DNA of 64,000 bases from Halorussus marinus (GTDB taxonomy: Archaea; Halobacteriota; Halobacteria; Halobacteriales; Haladaptataceae): contig NZ_SBIV01000001.1 in the NCBI RefSeq assembly GCF_004765795.1, forward strand, positions 248,001 to 312,000. Direction: 5' to 3'. The notes beneath the pieces were generated by a model. That model searched no databases and was not told the DNA's origin. It saw nothing but the letters and a program-made list of their open reading frames with translations. This document shows positions 1 through 8,277 of this stretch, one piece after another. Both the position numbers and the translations under genes were made by a program. The stretch's first letter is position 1. Each line of letters starts with the position of its first letter.

Positions 1-1
1 C

Positions 2-493
2 AACAACGAGGACTTCGACGTCATCGACGCGCTCCGGAACGGCCGGGTCGACAGCGAACGGGTCACCAACGCCACCCTGCTCGCGGGCTCGACCGCGGAC
101 GTCGGGGGAGTGACGGTCGGCGGGCTCTCGGGCAACTACGCCCCGACCCAGTACGAACGCCCGCGGCCGAACCTCCTCGGCGAGCGCCGGCGCCACTTCG
201 TGAGCGACGACGTCGAACAGGCAAAACAACTCGGCGACGTGGACGTGCTCTTGCTCCACGAGGCACCCCACGGCCTGCCGGTCACCGAAGACTACGAGGT
301 CGGCTGTGACCACATCGACGAACTGGTCGACGAACTCGACCCCGACCTCTGTCTCGTCGGCCACCACCACGAGCACGCCGAGGGGACCCGCGGAGACACC
401 CGCCTCGTCAGCCTCGCGCCCGCGTGGGAGAGCTACTACACCCTCGATCCCGACACGCTCGAACTGACCCGCCACGAGACCCCCTCGGCGTGA
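2..493 (+). CDS. Metallophosphoesterase, C-terminal part
   Basis: The reading frame is already open at base 2, so only the C-terminal 163 residues are present. The sequence GHHHEHAEG near the end is the GHxH metal-binding motif that closes the active site of calcineurin-like phosphoesterases, and an upstream Leu-rich strand followed by HEAPHG fits the preceding His-containing motif. A hydrolase acting on phosphoesters is therefore likely, but the substrate cannot be told from this half. The stop is at 491-493. About 84 bp of the 3' coding end is repeated just downstream (513-596) outside the frame, so the tail of this gene has been duplicated. Confidence 0.8.
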   Translation, partial: NNEDFDVIDALRNGRVDSERVTNATLLAGSTADVGGVTVGGLSGNYAPTQYERPRPNLLGERRRHFVSDDVEQAKQLGDVDVLLLHEAPHGLPVTEDYEVGCDHIDELVDELDPDLCLVGHHHEHAEGTRGDTRLVSLAPAWESYYTLDPDTLELTRHETPSA

Positions 494-596
494 TCGGCCG
501 CGACGGGCGACTCGCGGGGACACTCGCTTCGTCAGCCTCGCGCCAGCGTGGGAGAGCTACTACACCCTCGATCCCGACACGCTCGAACTGACTCGG
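389..596 (+). repeat. Duplicated 3' end of the phosphoesterase gene
   Basis: Bases 389-472 (inside the gene) and 513-596 (after its stop) are the same sequence with about five differences. The offset is 124 bp, which is not a multiple of three, so the second copy is not a readable extension. The second copy runs directly into a dispersed intergenic repeat. Confidence 0.85.
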
Positions 597-600
597 TACG

Positions 601-682
601 ATACTGCGAGCGAAGCGACCGAGAGAGTGAGGCAGGTTTTTGATCGAGCCGTTGCAAGGGCGGCGCTCTCGTGGGCCGCCCC
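601..682 (+). repeat. Dispersed intergenic repeat, copy 1
   Basis: Contains the family core GTTTTTGATCGAGC followed by GTTGCAAG at 636-658, then a small GC hairpin (GGCGGC 659-664 against GCCGCC 675-680). Related copies lie at about 4190, 24863, 60850 and 63306. This copy points toward the NYN gene, not away from a stop codon, so its context differs from copies 2, 3 and 5. Confidence 0.7.
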
Positions 683-702
683 ACCCCGGTCGAGGGCTTA
701 CC

Positions 703-712
703 CTTTTTATTA
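703..712 (+). promoter_or_regulatory. TATA-like box of the NYN gene
   Basis: CTTTTTATTA sits 22-31 nt before the ATG at 734, the spacing expected of a leaderless haloarchaeal transcript. It supports the ATG at 734 over the in-frame GTG at 671. Confidence 0.55.
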
Positions 713-733
713 CGGGGCGTTCCAACTGTGTCT

Positions 734-1231
734 ATGACCGAGATCCATCCGAATCAACGGGTCGCCGTCCTCGCGGACGCACAGAACCTCTATCACACGG
801 CCCAGAGCGTCTACAGTCGGAATATCGACTACTCCGCGCTGCTCGAAAAGTCCGTGCAGGGCCGCGAGCTCACCCGGGCGATCGCCTACGTGATTCAGGC
901 CGACAGTCCGGACGAAGAGCGGTTCTTCGAGGCGCTCGAGGACATCGGGTTCGAGACCAAGATCAAGGAGCTCAAGACGTTCGGCGACGGGTCGAAGAAG
1001 GCCGACTGGGACGTGGGGATGAGCCTCGACGCGGTGACGCTGGCCAACCACGTCGATTCGGTGATCCTCTGTACGGGCGACGGCGACTTCTCGCGGCTCT
1101 GCTCGCACCTCCGCCACGAGGGCGTCCGGACCGAAGTCACCAGCTTCGCCGAGTCGACGTCCGAAGAACTGCTTTCGGCCGCCGACGCATTCATCGACAT
1201 GTCCGAGCGGCCCGAGACGTTCCTGCTCTAA
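734..1231 (+). CDS. NYN domain (LabA/PIN-like) protein
   Basis: A 165-residue protein of the NYN family, a PIN-like nuclease fold predicted to cut RNA. The early strand ends in VLADAQNLY (D and N of the active site), followed later by DWDVGMSLDA and by the signature CTGDGDFSRL, where the two Asp residues would bind metal. The match is over the full single-domain length. The start was chosen because a TATA-like box lies about 27 nt upstream. Nuclease activity is inferred from the family. It stands alone as a transcription unit and no regulator domain is fused to it. Confidence 0.85.
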   Translation: MTEIHPNQRVAVLADAQNLYHTAQSVYSRNIDYSALLEKSVQGRELTRAIAYVIQADSPDEERFFEALEDIGFETKIKELKTFGDGSKKADWDVGMSLDAVTLANHVDSVILCTGDGDFSRLCSHLRHEGVRTEVTSFAESTSEELLSAADAFIDMSERPETFLL

Positions 1232-1398
1232 ACCGGGCGGCCGTCCTCGTCGGCGGTGCCCGAGAGGAGCGCGCCGCCCGCCATCAGGAGGACGGCGACC
1301 GACGAGAGCAGGTACGTCGTGGTGGTCTGTGTGGTCGAGATCGCGAAGACGATCGCGCCGGCCGCGAGGACGAGCGCCAGGCCGAGGTTCGCTTTCAT
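1228..1398 (-). CDS. Small two-helix membrane protein
   Basis: A 56-residue protein with two hydrophobic stretches (about residues 4-20 and 28-46) separated by TTQTTTT, ending in an acidic tail. It is predicted to be a membrane hairpin of unknown function. The ATG at 1398 (MKANLG) is preferred to one nine codons upstream because an AT-rich, TATA-like stretch (about 1423-1432) is close to the expected leaderless spacing for it. It overlaps the end of the NYN gene by four bases in a convergent arrangement. Confidence 0.55.
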   Translation of the reverse strand: MKANLGLALVLAAGAIVFAISTTQTTTTYLLSSVAVLLMAGGALLSGTADEDGRPV

Positions 1399-1569
1399 TG
1401 TAGCCGCGAGTAATCGCTCCACGATTATAAATCTCGCCGTAACCGCCGGGAGAGAGCGTGATTAATCATTATATTGGTCTGGCATGTCTCGGTGTGTGAT
1501 AGCAAACAACACACAATCGGGTCGGCCGAGAGCCAAGGCTTTTCGCGGCCCGCCCCGAACTCGCGGCCA

Positions 1570-2049
1570 ATGAGTTCGACCGAGGATCTCCCCTCGCTCC
1601 GGACGACCGCGGACTACCAGTTCGGGGCGGGCGCAGGCGCCGCGCTGTTTCCCGCCGAGGCCGACCTCGAAGTGCGACGCTCCTCGTCGGGGCGGCCCCA
1701 GCAGGTCGTCGCGACCGACGGCCGGATCGTCACCTACGGCACCGACGGCCGATTCACGCTGGGTCTCGCCGGCGGCCGACGGCTCCTCGACGCCCTTGAG
1801 GCGCCCGCGGGTCGGGTCGTCGTCGGCGACGAGAGCGAACCGTTCGTCCGCGAGGGCAAGAACGTCTTCGCGAAGTTCGTCTCGGCGGTCGACCCCGACG
1901 TCCGGCCCGGCGACGAGGTCGCGATCGTCCACGAGGCCGACGGCGACCTCCTCGGCGTGGGCCGGGCGGAGCTGTCGGCCGACGCGATGGCCGACTTCGA
2001 CACCGGGATGGCCGTGATGGTCCGCGAGGGCGCGGTCGACGCCGAGTGA
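1570..2049 (+). CDS. PUA domain protein
   Basis: A 159-residue protein whose C-terminal 80 residues look like a PUA RNA-binding domain: VVVGDESEPFVREGKNVFAKFV, then DVRPGDEVAIV and LLGVGRAELS, the Gly-rich turns typical of PUA domains in tRNA-guanine transglycosylases and pseudouridine synthases. The N-terminal part is small and matches no catalytic domain I recognise. It lies just upstream of aNAC and TrmI, so a role in tRNA or ribosome metabolism is plausible by context only. The ATG at 1570 was chosen over an upstream ATG (1474) because the extra residues are unlike a domain. Confidence 0.75.
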   Translation: MSSTEDLPSLRTTADYQFGAGAGAALFPAEADLEVRRSSSGRPQQVVATDGRIVTYGTDGRFTLGLAGGRRLLDALEAPAGRVVVGDESEPFVREGKNVFAKFVSAVDPDVRPGDEVAIVHEADGDLLGVGRAELSADAMADFDTGMAVMVREGAVDAE

Positions 2050-2121
2050 ACCCGGCATTCCGGTCGCCCGACGCCGGCGCGGTCCAACACGCTTATCCTC
2101 CCGGCTTCCGACGGTTCGAGT

Positions 2122-2514
2122 ATGTTCGGAGGAGGCGGCGGTGGGCTCGACCCCCGCAAGATGCAGCAGATGATGAAGCAGATGGGCATCGACGTGGACG
2201 AACTGGACGCCGAGGAGGTAATCATCCGCAAGTCCGACGGCGAGGAGCTGGTGTTCGAGAACCCGGACATCACCGTGATGGACGCCCGCGGACAGGAGAC
2301 CTACCAGGTCGTCGGCGAGCCCGAGTCCCGCGAGGCGAGCGCCGGCGCAGTCGAGTCCGGCGACGCCGAGGAGACGGACGCCGCGTCGGGCGACATTCCT
2401 GACTCGGACGTCGAGCTCGTCGCCCAACGGACGGGCGCGAGCCAGGACGACGCCCGCGAGGCGCTCGAGGCGACCGACGGCGACCTCGCGGCCGCGGTCG
2501 AGCGCCTAGAGTGA
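2122..2514 (+). CDS. nac: Nascent polypeptide-associated complex protein (aNAC)
   Basis: 130 residues with the archaeal NAC layout: a Gly-rich start with [13 protein letters not shown], the NAC beta-domain ([33 protein letters not shown]) and a C-terminal UBA domain (about residues 93-130, [20 protein letters not shown]). aNAC acts as a homodimer at the ribosome exit tunnel and shields emerging chains. An acidic linker separates the two domains, as is usual in halophiles. Its stop overlaps the GTG start of trmI in a GTGA, so the two are translationally coupled. Confidence 0.95.
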   Translation: MFGGGGGGLDPRKMQQMMKQMGIDVDELDAEEVIIRKSDGEELVFENPDITVMDARGQETYQVVGEPESREASAGAVESGDAEETDAASGDIPDSDVELVAQRTGASQDDAREALEATDGDLAAAVERLE

Positions 2515-3230
2515 CCGTCCTGCTCGTCCACGGCGACCGGGAGTACCTCCGGGACCCGGGCGAGGAGCTCCAGACCGACCTCGGGGTCCTCGACGTGCCC
2601 GAAGACGTCGAGTCGGGCGACACGCTCGAGACCCATCTCGGCGAACCCTTCGAGGTGCGCGAGCTCCGCGGCCCGGACCTGTTCAACCACTTCGAGCGCA
2701 CCGGCGCGCCGATGATGCCCCGCGACGTGGGGCTTGTCGTCGGCCACACGGGCGTCGCACACGGGGACCGCGTGCTCGACGCCGGCACCGGGACCGGCGT
2801 GCTGTCGGCGTTCCTCGCCCGGGCGGGCGCCGACGTGACGACGTTCGAGCGCGACCCGGAGTTCGCCGAGGTCGCGCGCGAGAACATGGTGCTTGCGGAC
2901 GTCGCCGACTCGGTCGACGTGCGTGCGGGCGACGTTCTCGACCGGCTCGACGACCTCGGGGGGTTCGACGTGCTCACCCTCGACACCGCCGACGCCGACG
3001 AGGTCGTGGCCCGGGCGCCCGACCTGCTCGTCCGTGGCGGCTTCGTCGCGGTGTACTCGCCGTTCGTCGAGCAGACCCGCGAGGTCGTCGAGGCCGCCCG
3101 CGAGGCGGGGCTCGGCGAGATCCGGACCTTCGAGACGATCCAGCGCGAGATGGACTTCGACGACCGGGGCTCGCGACCCTCGACCGCCGGCGTCGGCCAC
3201 ACCGGCTACCTGACGTTCGCGCGCCGATAG
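2511..3230 (+). CDS. trmI: tRNA (adenine-N1)-methyltransferase TrmI
   Basis: 239 residues. The SAM-binding motif I is [10 protein letters not shown] (about residues 90-99), followed by the acidic residue of motif II in [10 protein letters not shown] and the motif IV region [14 protein letters not shown]. The N-terminal 80 residues form the small beta domain seen in TrmI, and [16 protein letters not shown] before motif I is typical of the family. It is expected to make 1-methyladenosine at positions 57/58 of tRNA, as a tetramer. Start is GTG, overlapping the aNAC stop. The C-terminal FETIQREM segment also fits the family. Confidence 0.92.
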   Translation: MTVLLVHGDREYLRDPGEELQTDLGVLDVPEDVESGDTLETHLGEPFEVRELRGPDLFNHFERTGAPMMPRDVGLVVGHTGVAHGDRVLDAGTGTGVLSAFLARAGADVTTFERDPEFAEVARENMVLADVADSVDVRAGDVLDRLDDLGGFDVLTLDTADADEVVARAPDLLVRGGFVAVYSPFVEQTREVVEAAREAGLGEIRTFETIQREMDFDDRGSRPSTAGVGHTGYLTFARR

Positions 3231-3316
3231 CCCACGGGCGTAGGCCGGGCGAACGCGCGGTAGGCCGCCTATAACAAAGTCCGTCGCGGCCCTCGTTTTC
3301 GACACCTATCGCTTTC

Positions 3317-4123
3317 ATGACGGGCACACAGCTACGGGTCGGCCTGTTGGTTCGAGGCTTCGACGTTCCGGCGTGGCAGGCGCGCGCGATCGAGGCGATG
3401 CTCGCCCGGACGGACGCGACAGTCACGCACCTGATCGTCCAGCGCGACTCGACCGGCGCCGGCGAGCGCGGACTCGCCGACGCGCTCCGGCGGGTCCGCG
3501 AGAACCCGACGTGGGCGCCGGTCAGCATCGCGCTCAGGCTCGGGAGGCTCCCCGAGCACTTCCGGCCGCGCTCGCTCTCCTCGATCGCGGGGCTGGGCGA
3601 TCCCGAGGTCGTCGAGTGCGACCCCGAGCCGGCGTCGGACTTCGGCAACGTGTTGCCGCCGGCCGGCGTCGACGCGCTCGATGCCACCGACGTGGCGGTC
3701 CGGTTCGCGTTTGGCATCCTCAAAGGCGACGCGCTCGACGCGCCCGACCGGGGCGTGTTGAGCTTCCACCACGGCGATCTCAGGGAATATCGCGGCCAAC
3801 CCTGCGGGTTCTGGGAGTTCCTCAACGGCGAGGACGCGGCGGGCGTCACGCTCCAGCGGCTCACCGAGACCCTCGACGGGGGCGAGATGGTGGCCTACGA
3901 GCCGGTCGACATCCGCGACGCCCGGACGTGGCCGGAGGTCCGACGCCGACTGTTCGACGTCTCCGACGACGTGCTGGTCTCGGGCATCGAGCGCGTCGCG
4001 GCGGGCGCCGACCCCCACTCGCCCGAGGAGGTCGGCGATCTCTACACCATCCCCGAAGGCGAGGACGTGCTCAAGTACGTCCTGAAAGAGGGGCGAGGAC
4101 GGGTCGCGAACGCGGTCGAGTGA
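3317..4123 (+). CDS. Formyltransferase-like protein
   Basis: 268 residues. The central part GVLSFHHGDLREYRGQPCGF, then WEFLNGEDAAGVTLQRLTETLDGGEMV, follows the formyltransferase N-terminal domain (Asn/His substrate loop, then the D-x-G of the folate site). In the canonical enzymes the first part reads NxHxSLLPxYRG; here the Asn is replaced by SFHHGD, so activity as a 10-formyl-THF enzyme is not assured. The first 120 residues have a Rossmann-like start (RVGLLVRGF) but little family similarity. It could modify a sugar or lipid amino group; no pathway partner is nearby. Confidence 0.75.
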   Translation: MTGTQLRVGLLVRGFDVPAWQARAIEAMLARTDATVTHLIVQRDSTGAGERGLADALRRVRENPTWAPVSIALRLGRLPEHFRPRSLSSIAGLGDPEVVECDPEPASDFGNVLPPAGVDALDATDVAVRFAFGILKGDALDAPDRGVLSFHHGDLREYRGQPCGFWEFLNGEDAAGVTLQRLTETLDGGEMVAYEPVDIRDARTWPEVRRRLFDVSDDVLVSGIERVAAGADPHSPEEVGDLYTIPEGEDVLKYVLKEGRGRVANAVE

Positions 4124-4189
4124 GGCGTCGCTCGGCCCGCGAATTAAAGATCGCGCGCTCGGCTGATCTTCGACCGTCGCACTCCGAAA

Positions 4190-4295
4190 TCACCGCGAGC
4201 GACCGGAGGGAGCGAGCGGACCGAGGAGCCCCCGAAGGGGGTGACGACGTGTTTTTGATCGAGCGTTTGCAAGCGAGCGCAGCAAAAGGTCGTCG
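4190..4295 (-). repeat. Dispersed intergenic repeat, copy 2
   Basis: Read on the minus strand, the TFS stop TAG is followed by CGACGACCTTTTGCTGCGCT and then TTGCAAACGCTCGATCAAAA, and a farther arm related to GAGCGAGCGGACCGAGGA. The same order is seen after the stop codons at 24972 and 63305. It may act as a 3' UTR or terminator element. Confidence 0.75.
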
Positions 4296-4607
4296 CTAAT
4301 TATCGTCCTCGCGCCACTTGTGCTCGCACTCGGTGCAGATGAAAAAGCGCGTCTCGCTCTCGTCGGCCGCCCGGATCTGTTGCATGTACCACCGGGCGCG
4401 ATCGTGGCCACATTCCGGGCAGTGGGCCTCGGTGGTCGGCAGTGCGCTGTTCTCGCCGCCGGACTCGATGACCTCGCTGATCTCCTGGTCTTCGGTCACG
4501 ACGTAGTTGGCCTCGGGGTCTTTCGGCGTCTTGTTGCCACAGCTCCCACAGACCCACAGTTCGTCCTCGGCTTTCATCATCGAACCGCACTCGTCACAGA
4601 ACTCCAT
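4296..4607 (-). CDS. tfs: Transcription factor S (TFS)
   Basis: 103 residues with two zinc ribbons: MEFCDECGSMM with WVCGSCGN at the N terminus (like RNA polymerase subunit Rpb9), and HCPECGHDRARWYMQQIRAA then FFICTECEHKW at the C terminus (like TFIIS). The C-terminal hairpin normally carries an Asp-Glu pair that enters the polymerase active site; here the equivalent stretch reads RAADESETRF, with the D-E pair present. TFS stimulates transcript cleavage of backtracked archaeal RNA polymerase. Divergent from the L44e operon. A TATA-like box (4632-4642) puts the start near the ATG. Confidence 0.95.
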   Translation of the reverse strand: MEFCDECGSMMKAEDELWVCGSCGNKTPKDPEANYVVTEDQEISEVIESGGENSALPTTEAHCPECGHDRARWYMQQIRAADESETRFFICTECEHKWREDDN

Positions 4608-4631
4608 TCTTGGTCCGGCGTAGCGGGCGCG

Positions 4632-4642
4632 GTAAGTTAAGC
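4632..4642 (-). promoter_or_regulatory. TATA-like box of tfs
   Basis: On the minus strand CTTAACTTAC lies about 25-35 nt before the TFS ATG at 4607, which fits a leaderless message. Confidence 0.5.
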
Positions 4643-4768
4643 GACCTGCTTTACCCCTCGCGCTCCGACTGGTAGGGCTCGCCGACCGCTTTCGGGGGTA
4701 CGGTGTCGTCGCGTTCGTCGCGAACCCGGCGTCGAGTCCGGGGTCCGAGACGGTCGCGAACCAAACGG

Positions 4769-4777
4769 GTTTTAAGC
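4769..4777 (+). promoter_or_regulatory. TATA-like box of the L44e operon
   Basis: GTTTTAAGC lies about 35-43 nt before the L44e ATG at 4812, implying a 5' leader of roughly 10-15 nt. Confidence 0.5.
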
Positions 4778-4811
4778 CCCGCGACGTAAACTCGCGGTAA
4801 GGTAGATATCT

Positions 4812-5093
4812 ATGCAGATGCCACGACGCTTCAATACGTACTGCCCCCACTGCAAAGCCCACGAAGAACACGAGGTCCAGAAGGTCCGGACGGGTCGCTC
4901 GACCGGCATGAAGTGGGACCAGCGCAAGCAACGCGAGGGGAGTAAGGGTATCGGCAACCGCGGTCGGTTCTCGAAGGTGCCCGGTGGCGACAAGCCCACC
5001 AAGAAGACCGACCTCAAGTATCTGTGCAGCGAGTGTGGCAAGGCCCACCTCCGCGAGGGATGGCGCGCCGGCCGACTGGAGCTTCAGGAGTAA
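4812..5093 (+). CDS. rpl44e: 50S ribosomal protein L44e
   Basis: 93 residues, the normal length for archaeal L44e. It has the zinc ribbon [14 protein letters not shown] and [10 protein letters not shown], and the conserved basic core [21 protein letters not shown]44e binds near the E site of the large subunit. First gene of an operon with S27e, aIF2-alpha, Nop10 and a PAC2-family gene, an order conserved in haloarchaea. The start [11 protein letters not shown] is the one normally used in the group. It is basic, unlike most neighbours, as expected of an rRNA binder. Confidence 0.97.
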   Translation: MQMPRRFNTYCPHCKAHEEHEVQKVRTGRSTGMKWDQRKQREGSKGIGNRGRFSKVPGGDKPTKKTDLKYLCSECGKAHLREGWRAGRLELQE

Positions 5094-5095
5094 CA

Positions 5096-5269
5096 ATGGC
5101 AGGTAACTTCTACACCGTCGAATGTCCCGACTGCGACAACGAACAGACCGTCTTCGACAAGGCCGCGACCGAGGTCGCCTGCGCGGTCTGTGGCGCGACG
5201 CTCGCCCGACCCACCGGCGGGAAGGCCGACATCGAAGGCGAAGTGACTGAGACCGTTCAGGCCCGATGA
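5096..5269 (+). CDS. rps27e: 30S ribosomal protein S27e
   Basis: 57 residues with the single C4 zinc ribbon of S27e: [20 protein letters not shown], then [16 protein letters not shown]. Length matches the archaeal family. The ATG follows the L44e stop by two bases and its own TGA overlaps the ATG of aIF2-alpha (ATGA), so the three are translated as a coupled set. Confidence 0.97.
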   Translation: MAGNFYTVECPDCDNEQTVFDKAATEVACAVCGATLARPTGGKADIEGEVTETVQAR

Positions 5270-6066
5270 AATACAGCGGCTGGCCCGAACCCGGCGAACT
5301 CGTCGTCGGCAAGATCGACGAGATCGAGGACTTCGGCGTGTTCGTCGACCTCGACGAGTACGAGGACAAGCGCGGGCTCATCCACGTCAGCGAGGTCGCG
5401 AGCGGGTGGATCAAGAACATCCGCGACCACGTCAACGAGGGCCAGACGGTCGTCTGCAAGGTGCTGGAAGTCGACGAGAGCGCCCAGCAGATCGACCTCT
5501 CGCTGAAAGACGTCAACGACCACCAGCGCTCCGAGAAGATCCAGGAGTGGAAAAACGAGCAGAAGGCCGACAACTGGATGACGCTGGCGTTCGGCGAGGA
5601 CGTCTCCGACGAAAAGTACGCGTCGGTCGCCAACGAACTCATCGCGGCGTTCGGGAGCCTCTACGACGGGTTCGAGCAGGCCGCGATCCACGGCCACGAG
5701 GAACTCGACGAGGTCGACATCACCGACGAGGAGCGCGACCGGATCGTCGAGACCGCCCGCGAGAACGTCTCGGTGCCGTACGTCACGGTCACGGGGTACG
5801 TCGACCTCGAGAGCCCGGACGGCGACGGCGTCGACGACGTGAAAGAGGCGCTTCAGGCCGCCGAGGGGAACGGCGACATCCCCGGCGAGATCGACCTCGA
5901 AGTGACGTACGTCGGCGCGCCCGAGTACCGGATCCGGGTGCGGGCGCCCAACTACAAGACCGCCGAGTCCCAACTCGAAGAGAGCGCGGCCCGCGCGGAG
6001 TCGGCGATCGAGTCGCTGGGCGGTACCGCGTCGTTCCACCGCGAGCGACAGACCGACGACGAGTAG
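5266..6066 (+). CDS. eif2a: Translation initiation factor aIF2 subunit alpha
   Basis: 266 residues. An S1 RNA-binding domain fills the first 85 residues ([40 protein letters not shown]), followed by the helical middle domain ([15 protein letters not shown]) and the alpha/beta C-terminal domain that contacts aIF2-gamma. It is part of the heterotrimer delivering initiator tRNA to the small subunit. The start ATG overlaps the S27e stop; the nop10 ATG follows the stop immediately. Confidence 0.97.
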   Translation: MKYSGWPEPGELVVGKIDEIEDFGVFVDLDEYEDKRGLIHVSEVASGWIKNIRDHVNEGQTVVCKVLEVDESAQQIDLSLKDVNDHQRSEKIQEWKNEQKADNWMTLAFGEDVSDEKYASVANELIAAFGSLYDGFEQAAIHGHEELDEVDITDEERDRIVETARENVSVPYVTVTGYVDLESPDGDGVDDVKEALQAAEGNGDIPGEIDLEVTYVGAPEYRIRVRAPNYKTAESQLEESAARAESAIESLGGTASFHRERQTDDE

Positions 6067-6249
6067 ATGAAATCCGACATCCGCGTCTGTTCGGCGTGGC
6101 GCGAGGAACACGACCGACCGCGGTACACCCTTTCTCCGAGCTGTCCCGACTGCGGAGCCGACGCCGTCAACACCGCGCCCGCGCCGTTCAACCCCGAGGA
6201 CCCCTACGGCGAGTACCGACGGGCACTTAAGGAGCGCGCCCGCGAGTAA
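6067..6249 (+). CDS. nop10: RNA-protein complex protein Nop10
   Basis: 60 residues, the usual size. VCSAWREEHDRPRYTLSPSC, then PDCGADAV, gives the half zinc ribbon plus the linker that wraps Cbf5, and the tail PEDPYGEYRRALKERA is the conserved helix. Nop10 is a core part of H/ACA guide RNPs that make pseudouridine in rRNA and tRNA. It begins directly after the aIF2-alpha stop, in the standard archaeal gene order. Confidence 0.96.
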   Translation: MKSDIRVCSAWREEHDRPRYTLSPSCPDCGADAVNTAPAPFNPEDPYGEYRRALKERARE

Positions 6250-6254
6250 GCCAC

Positions 6255-7013
6255 ATGGACGAGATCGACATCGAGGTCGTCGCGGACCCACAGCTCCGGG
6301 ACCCCGTCTTCGTCGAGGGGCTCCCGGGCGTGGGCCACGTCGGAAAGCTCGCGGCCGAACACCTCCTCGAAGAGAAAGAAAGCGAGGTCGTCCGCCGGGT
6401 GTACTCCGAGCACTTCCCGCCGCAGGTCGGGATGAACGAGGACGGCACGACCGACCTCGTCTGCGCGACGGTCCACGCGGTCGAACTCGCGGATCGGGAC
6501 CTGCTAGTGCTGACCGGCGACCAGCAGGCCGGCGACAACGCGGGCCACTACCGGGTCACCGACGCCTTTCTCGACGTGGCCGAGTCGTTCGACGCCGAGG
6601 CCGTCTACGCGCTCGGGGGTGTCCCGACCGGCGAGCTCGTCGAGGAGTACGCGGTTCTGGGCGCCGCCACCGACGCCGAGTTCGTCGAGGAGCTCCGCGA
6701 GGTCGGCGTCGAGTTCCGCGAGGACGAGCCCGCCGGCGGTATCGTCGGGACCAGCGGCCTGTTGCTCGGGCTCGGCGAGCGCCGCGGGCTCCGGGCGGCC
6801 TGCCTGATGGGCGAGACGAGCGGCTACCTCGTCGACCCCAAGAGCGCACAGGCGGTCCTCGAAGTGCTCGAAGACGTGCTCGGCTTCGAGATCGCGTTCG
6901 ACGCCCTGGAGGAGCGAGCCGACGAGATGGAGGACGTGGCGAACAAGATCCAGGAGATGGAGAGCCAGCAGAACGCGATGGCGACCGACGAGAACCTCCG
7001 GTACATCGGCTGA
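6255..7013 (+). CDS. PAC2 family protein (proteasome assembly chaperone-like)
   Basis: 252 residues. The start PVFVEGLPGVGHVGKLAAEH is typical of archaeal PAC2-family proteins, with the later GGVPTGEL and the GGIVGTSGLLLGLGERRGL loops. Its C terminus is a short acidic helix. The family resembles eukaryotic PAC2, which helps assemble proteasome alpha rings, but its archaeal role is not firmly established. It ends the L44e operon; the gap to nop10 is only five bases. Confidence 0.9.
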   Translation: MDEIDIEVVADPQLRDPVFVEGLPGVGHVGKLAAEHLLEEKESEVVRRVYSEHFPPQVGMNEDGTTDLVCATVHAVELADRDLLVLTGDQQAGDNAGHYRVTDAFLDVAESFDAEAVYALGGVPTGELVEEYAVLGAATDAEFVEELREVGVEFREDEPAGGIVGTSGLLLGLGERRGLRAACLMGETSGYLVDPKSAQAVLEVLEDVLGFEIAFDALEERADEMEDVANKIQEMESQQNAMATDENLRYIG

Positions 7014-7025
7014 TTTTCGCCGCCC

Positions 7026-7565
7026 CTACGAGTCGAAGACCCGTCGCTTTCGCTCGGTGTAGGCGTGGTAACTCGCAGACAGCCCTACCAGCACGAGAAA
7101 GTACCACGCCCAGAAGGTCGTGGTGAACGACGAGACGAACGCCAGGTCGAACTGGACCGCCGACAGCGTCGCGAGCCCGAGCGCGCTCACCCCGAGGTAG
7201 TAGGTCGCCCACGAGATGTCGCCCTCGGGGACGACCTCCATGTACACCTCCACCTCCTCGACCCGGTCGCGGAGTTCGAGCAGTTGCTCGCGTTGATCGT
7301 AGTCGACAATATCGAGTTCGTCTAGCTTCGGGAGGTGTGTCTGGTGAAGTGACACGTAGACGCTCTTGCGGACATCTCTGGGGGGCGGCGACTCCCCGGT
7401 CTCGACCGCGGCGATGTGCTCGGCCAGCGCGTCGACCGACAGCGTCTCGTCGACGTCTCTGAGGTGCTGAATCGCGTGTCGTCGCCGGTCGTTACGGAGG
7501 ACGTTGTGGATCTCGCTCGGGTCGAGGGTCCGCTCGTTGTCCGCGTCTGCATCTCGTAGTGTCAT
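7026..7565 (-). CDS. DUF7344-type winged-helix membrane protein
   Basis: 179 residues. The N-terminal 100 residues form a winged-helix-like domain common in haloarchaea: LDPSEIHNVLRNDRRRHAIQ, then SVDALAEHIAAVE, SVYVSLHQTHLPKLDELDIV and a Tyr-Asp. Two membrane helices follow (about residues 127-143 and 150-167), with a basic tail. It may be a membrane-anchored regulator. The second ATG at 7565 was chosen; one 15 codons upstream is also open. Convergent with the PAC2 gene. Confidence 0.75.
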   Translation of the reverse strand: MTLRDADADNERTLDPSEIHNVLRNDRRRHAIQHLRDVDETLSVDALAEHIAAVETGESPPPRDVRKSVYVSLHQTHLPKLDELDIVDYDQREQLLELRDRVEEVEVYMEVVPEGDISWATYYLGVSALGLATLSAVQFDLAFVSSFTTTFWAWYFLVLVGLSASYHAYTERKRRVFDS

Positions 7566-7707
7566 TGTTCGGTACGACAGTGCCGACCTGACATGTGCCG
7601 TTGAGTGCATCCAGTGCTACGACCATTAATGTTGCCATTATTTCTATACGTACCGAGTAGAAACTATTTGCGAGAGATTCTTTACGATACAGGACGTAGC
7701 GACGGCC

Positions 7708-8277
7708 GTGTTGCCCGAATGGCTGGTCGTCGGACTCTGGCTGTCCGGCGCTATCGGGGCGCTCATCGCCGGCATCTTCGTGGCCGGAGCGCGACTGTAT
7801 CCGACCGAACCGACCCGCCCGACCGCGACCGGCGAGGGGCGGCGTCGGACCGAGATCCGCCAGTACCTCTCGACCATCGGCGAGGCGTTCGCCGAGGACC
7901 ACTTCGTCGAGGGCCAACACGTCGCGTTCTACCTCCCGGAGCGCGACGTGGCGATCACCTTCGACGCCCGGGCGTACTTCCGGATAGAGCACTCGCCGAC
8001 CCGCGCCGTCCTCGTCGAACACGAGATGCCCGGGATGCACCTCGGCGACCGACTCCCGTTCGAGACCCCGGAGGTGGCGGGCGAAGACGACGACCGACTC
8101 GACCCGCGTGAGGCGGCGTTCGCGGTGCTCGGCGTCTCGCCGGGCGCGAGCGCTCCCGAGGTGAAACGGGCCTACCGCGAGAAGGTAAAGGAGGTCCACC
8201 CGGACCACGGCGGCGACCGCGAGCGGTTCCAGCGGGTCCGGGAGGCGTACACGACCGCCCGGAAGCGAGTCAGCTGA
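7708..8277 (+). CDS. Membrane-anchored J-domain protein
   Basis: 189 residues with a GTG start. One N-terminal membrane helix (about 6-28) is followed by a roughly 90-residue beta-rich domain and a C-terminal J domain from about residue 133 (EAAFAVLGVSPGASAPEVKR, EVHPDHGGD). The HPD tripeptide at about 164-166 is intact, so it could stimulate DnaK ATPase at the membrane. It lacks the G/F and zinc domains of full DnaJ, which is encoded at 24972-26135. The target is unknown. Confidence 0.85.
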   Translation: MLPEWLVVGLWLSGAIGALIAGIFVAGARLYPTEPTRPTATGEGRRRTEIRQYLSTIGEAFAEDHFVEGQHVAFYLPERDVAITFDARAYFRIEHSPTRAVLVEHEMPGMHLGDRLPFETPEVAGEDDDRLDPREAAFAVLGVSPGASAPEVKRAYREKVKEVHPDHGGDRERFQRVREAYTTARKRVS

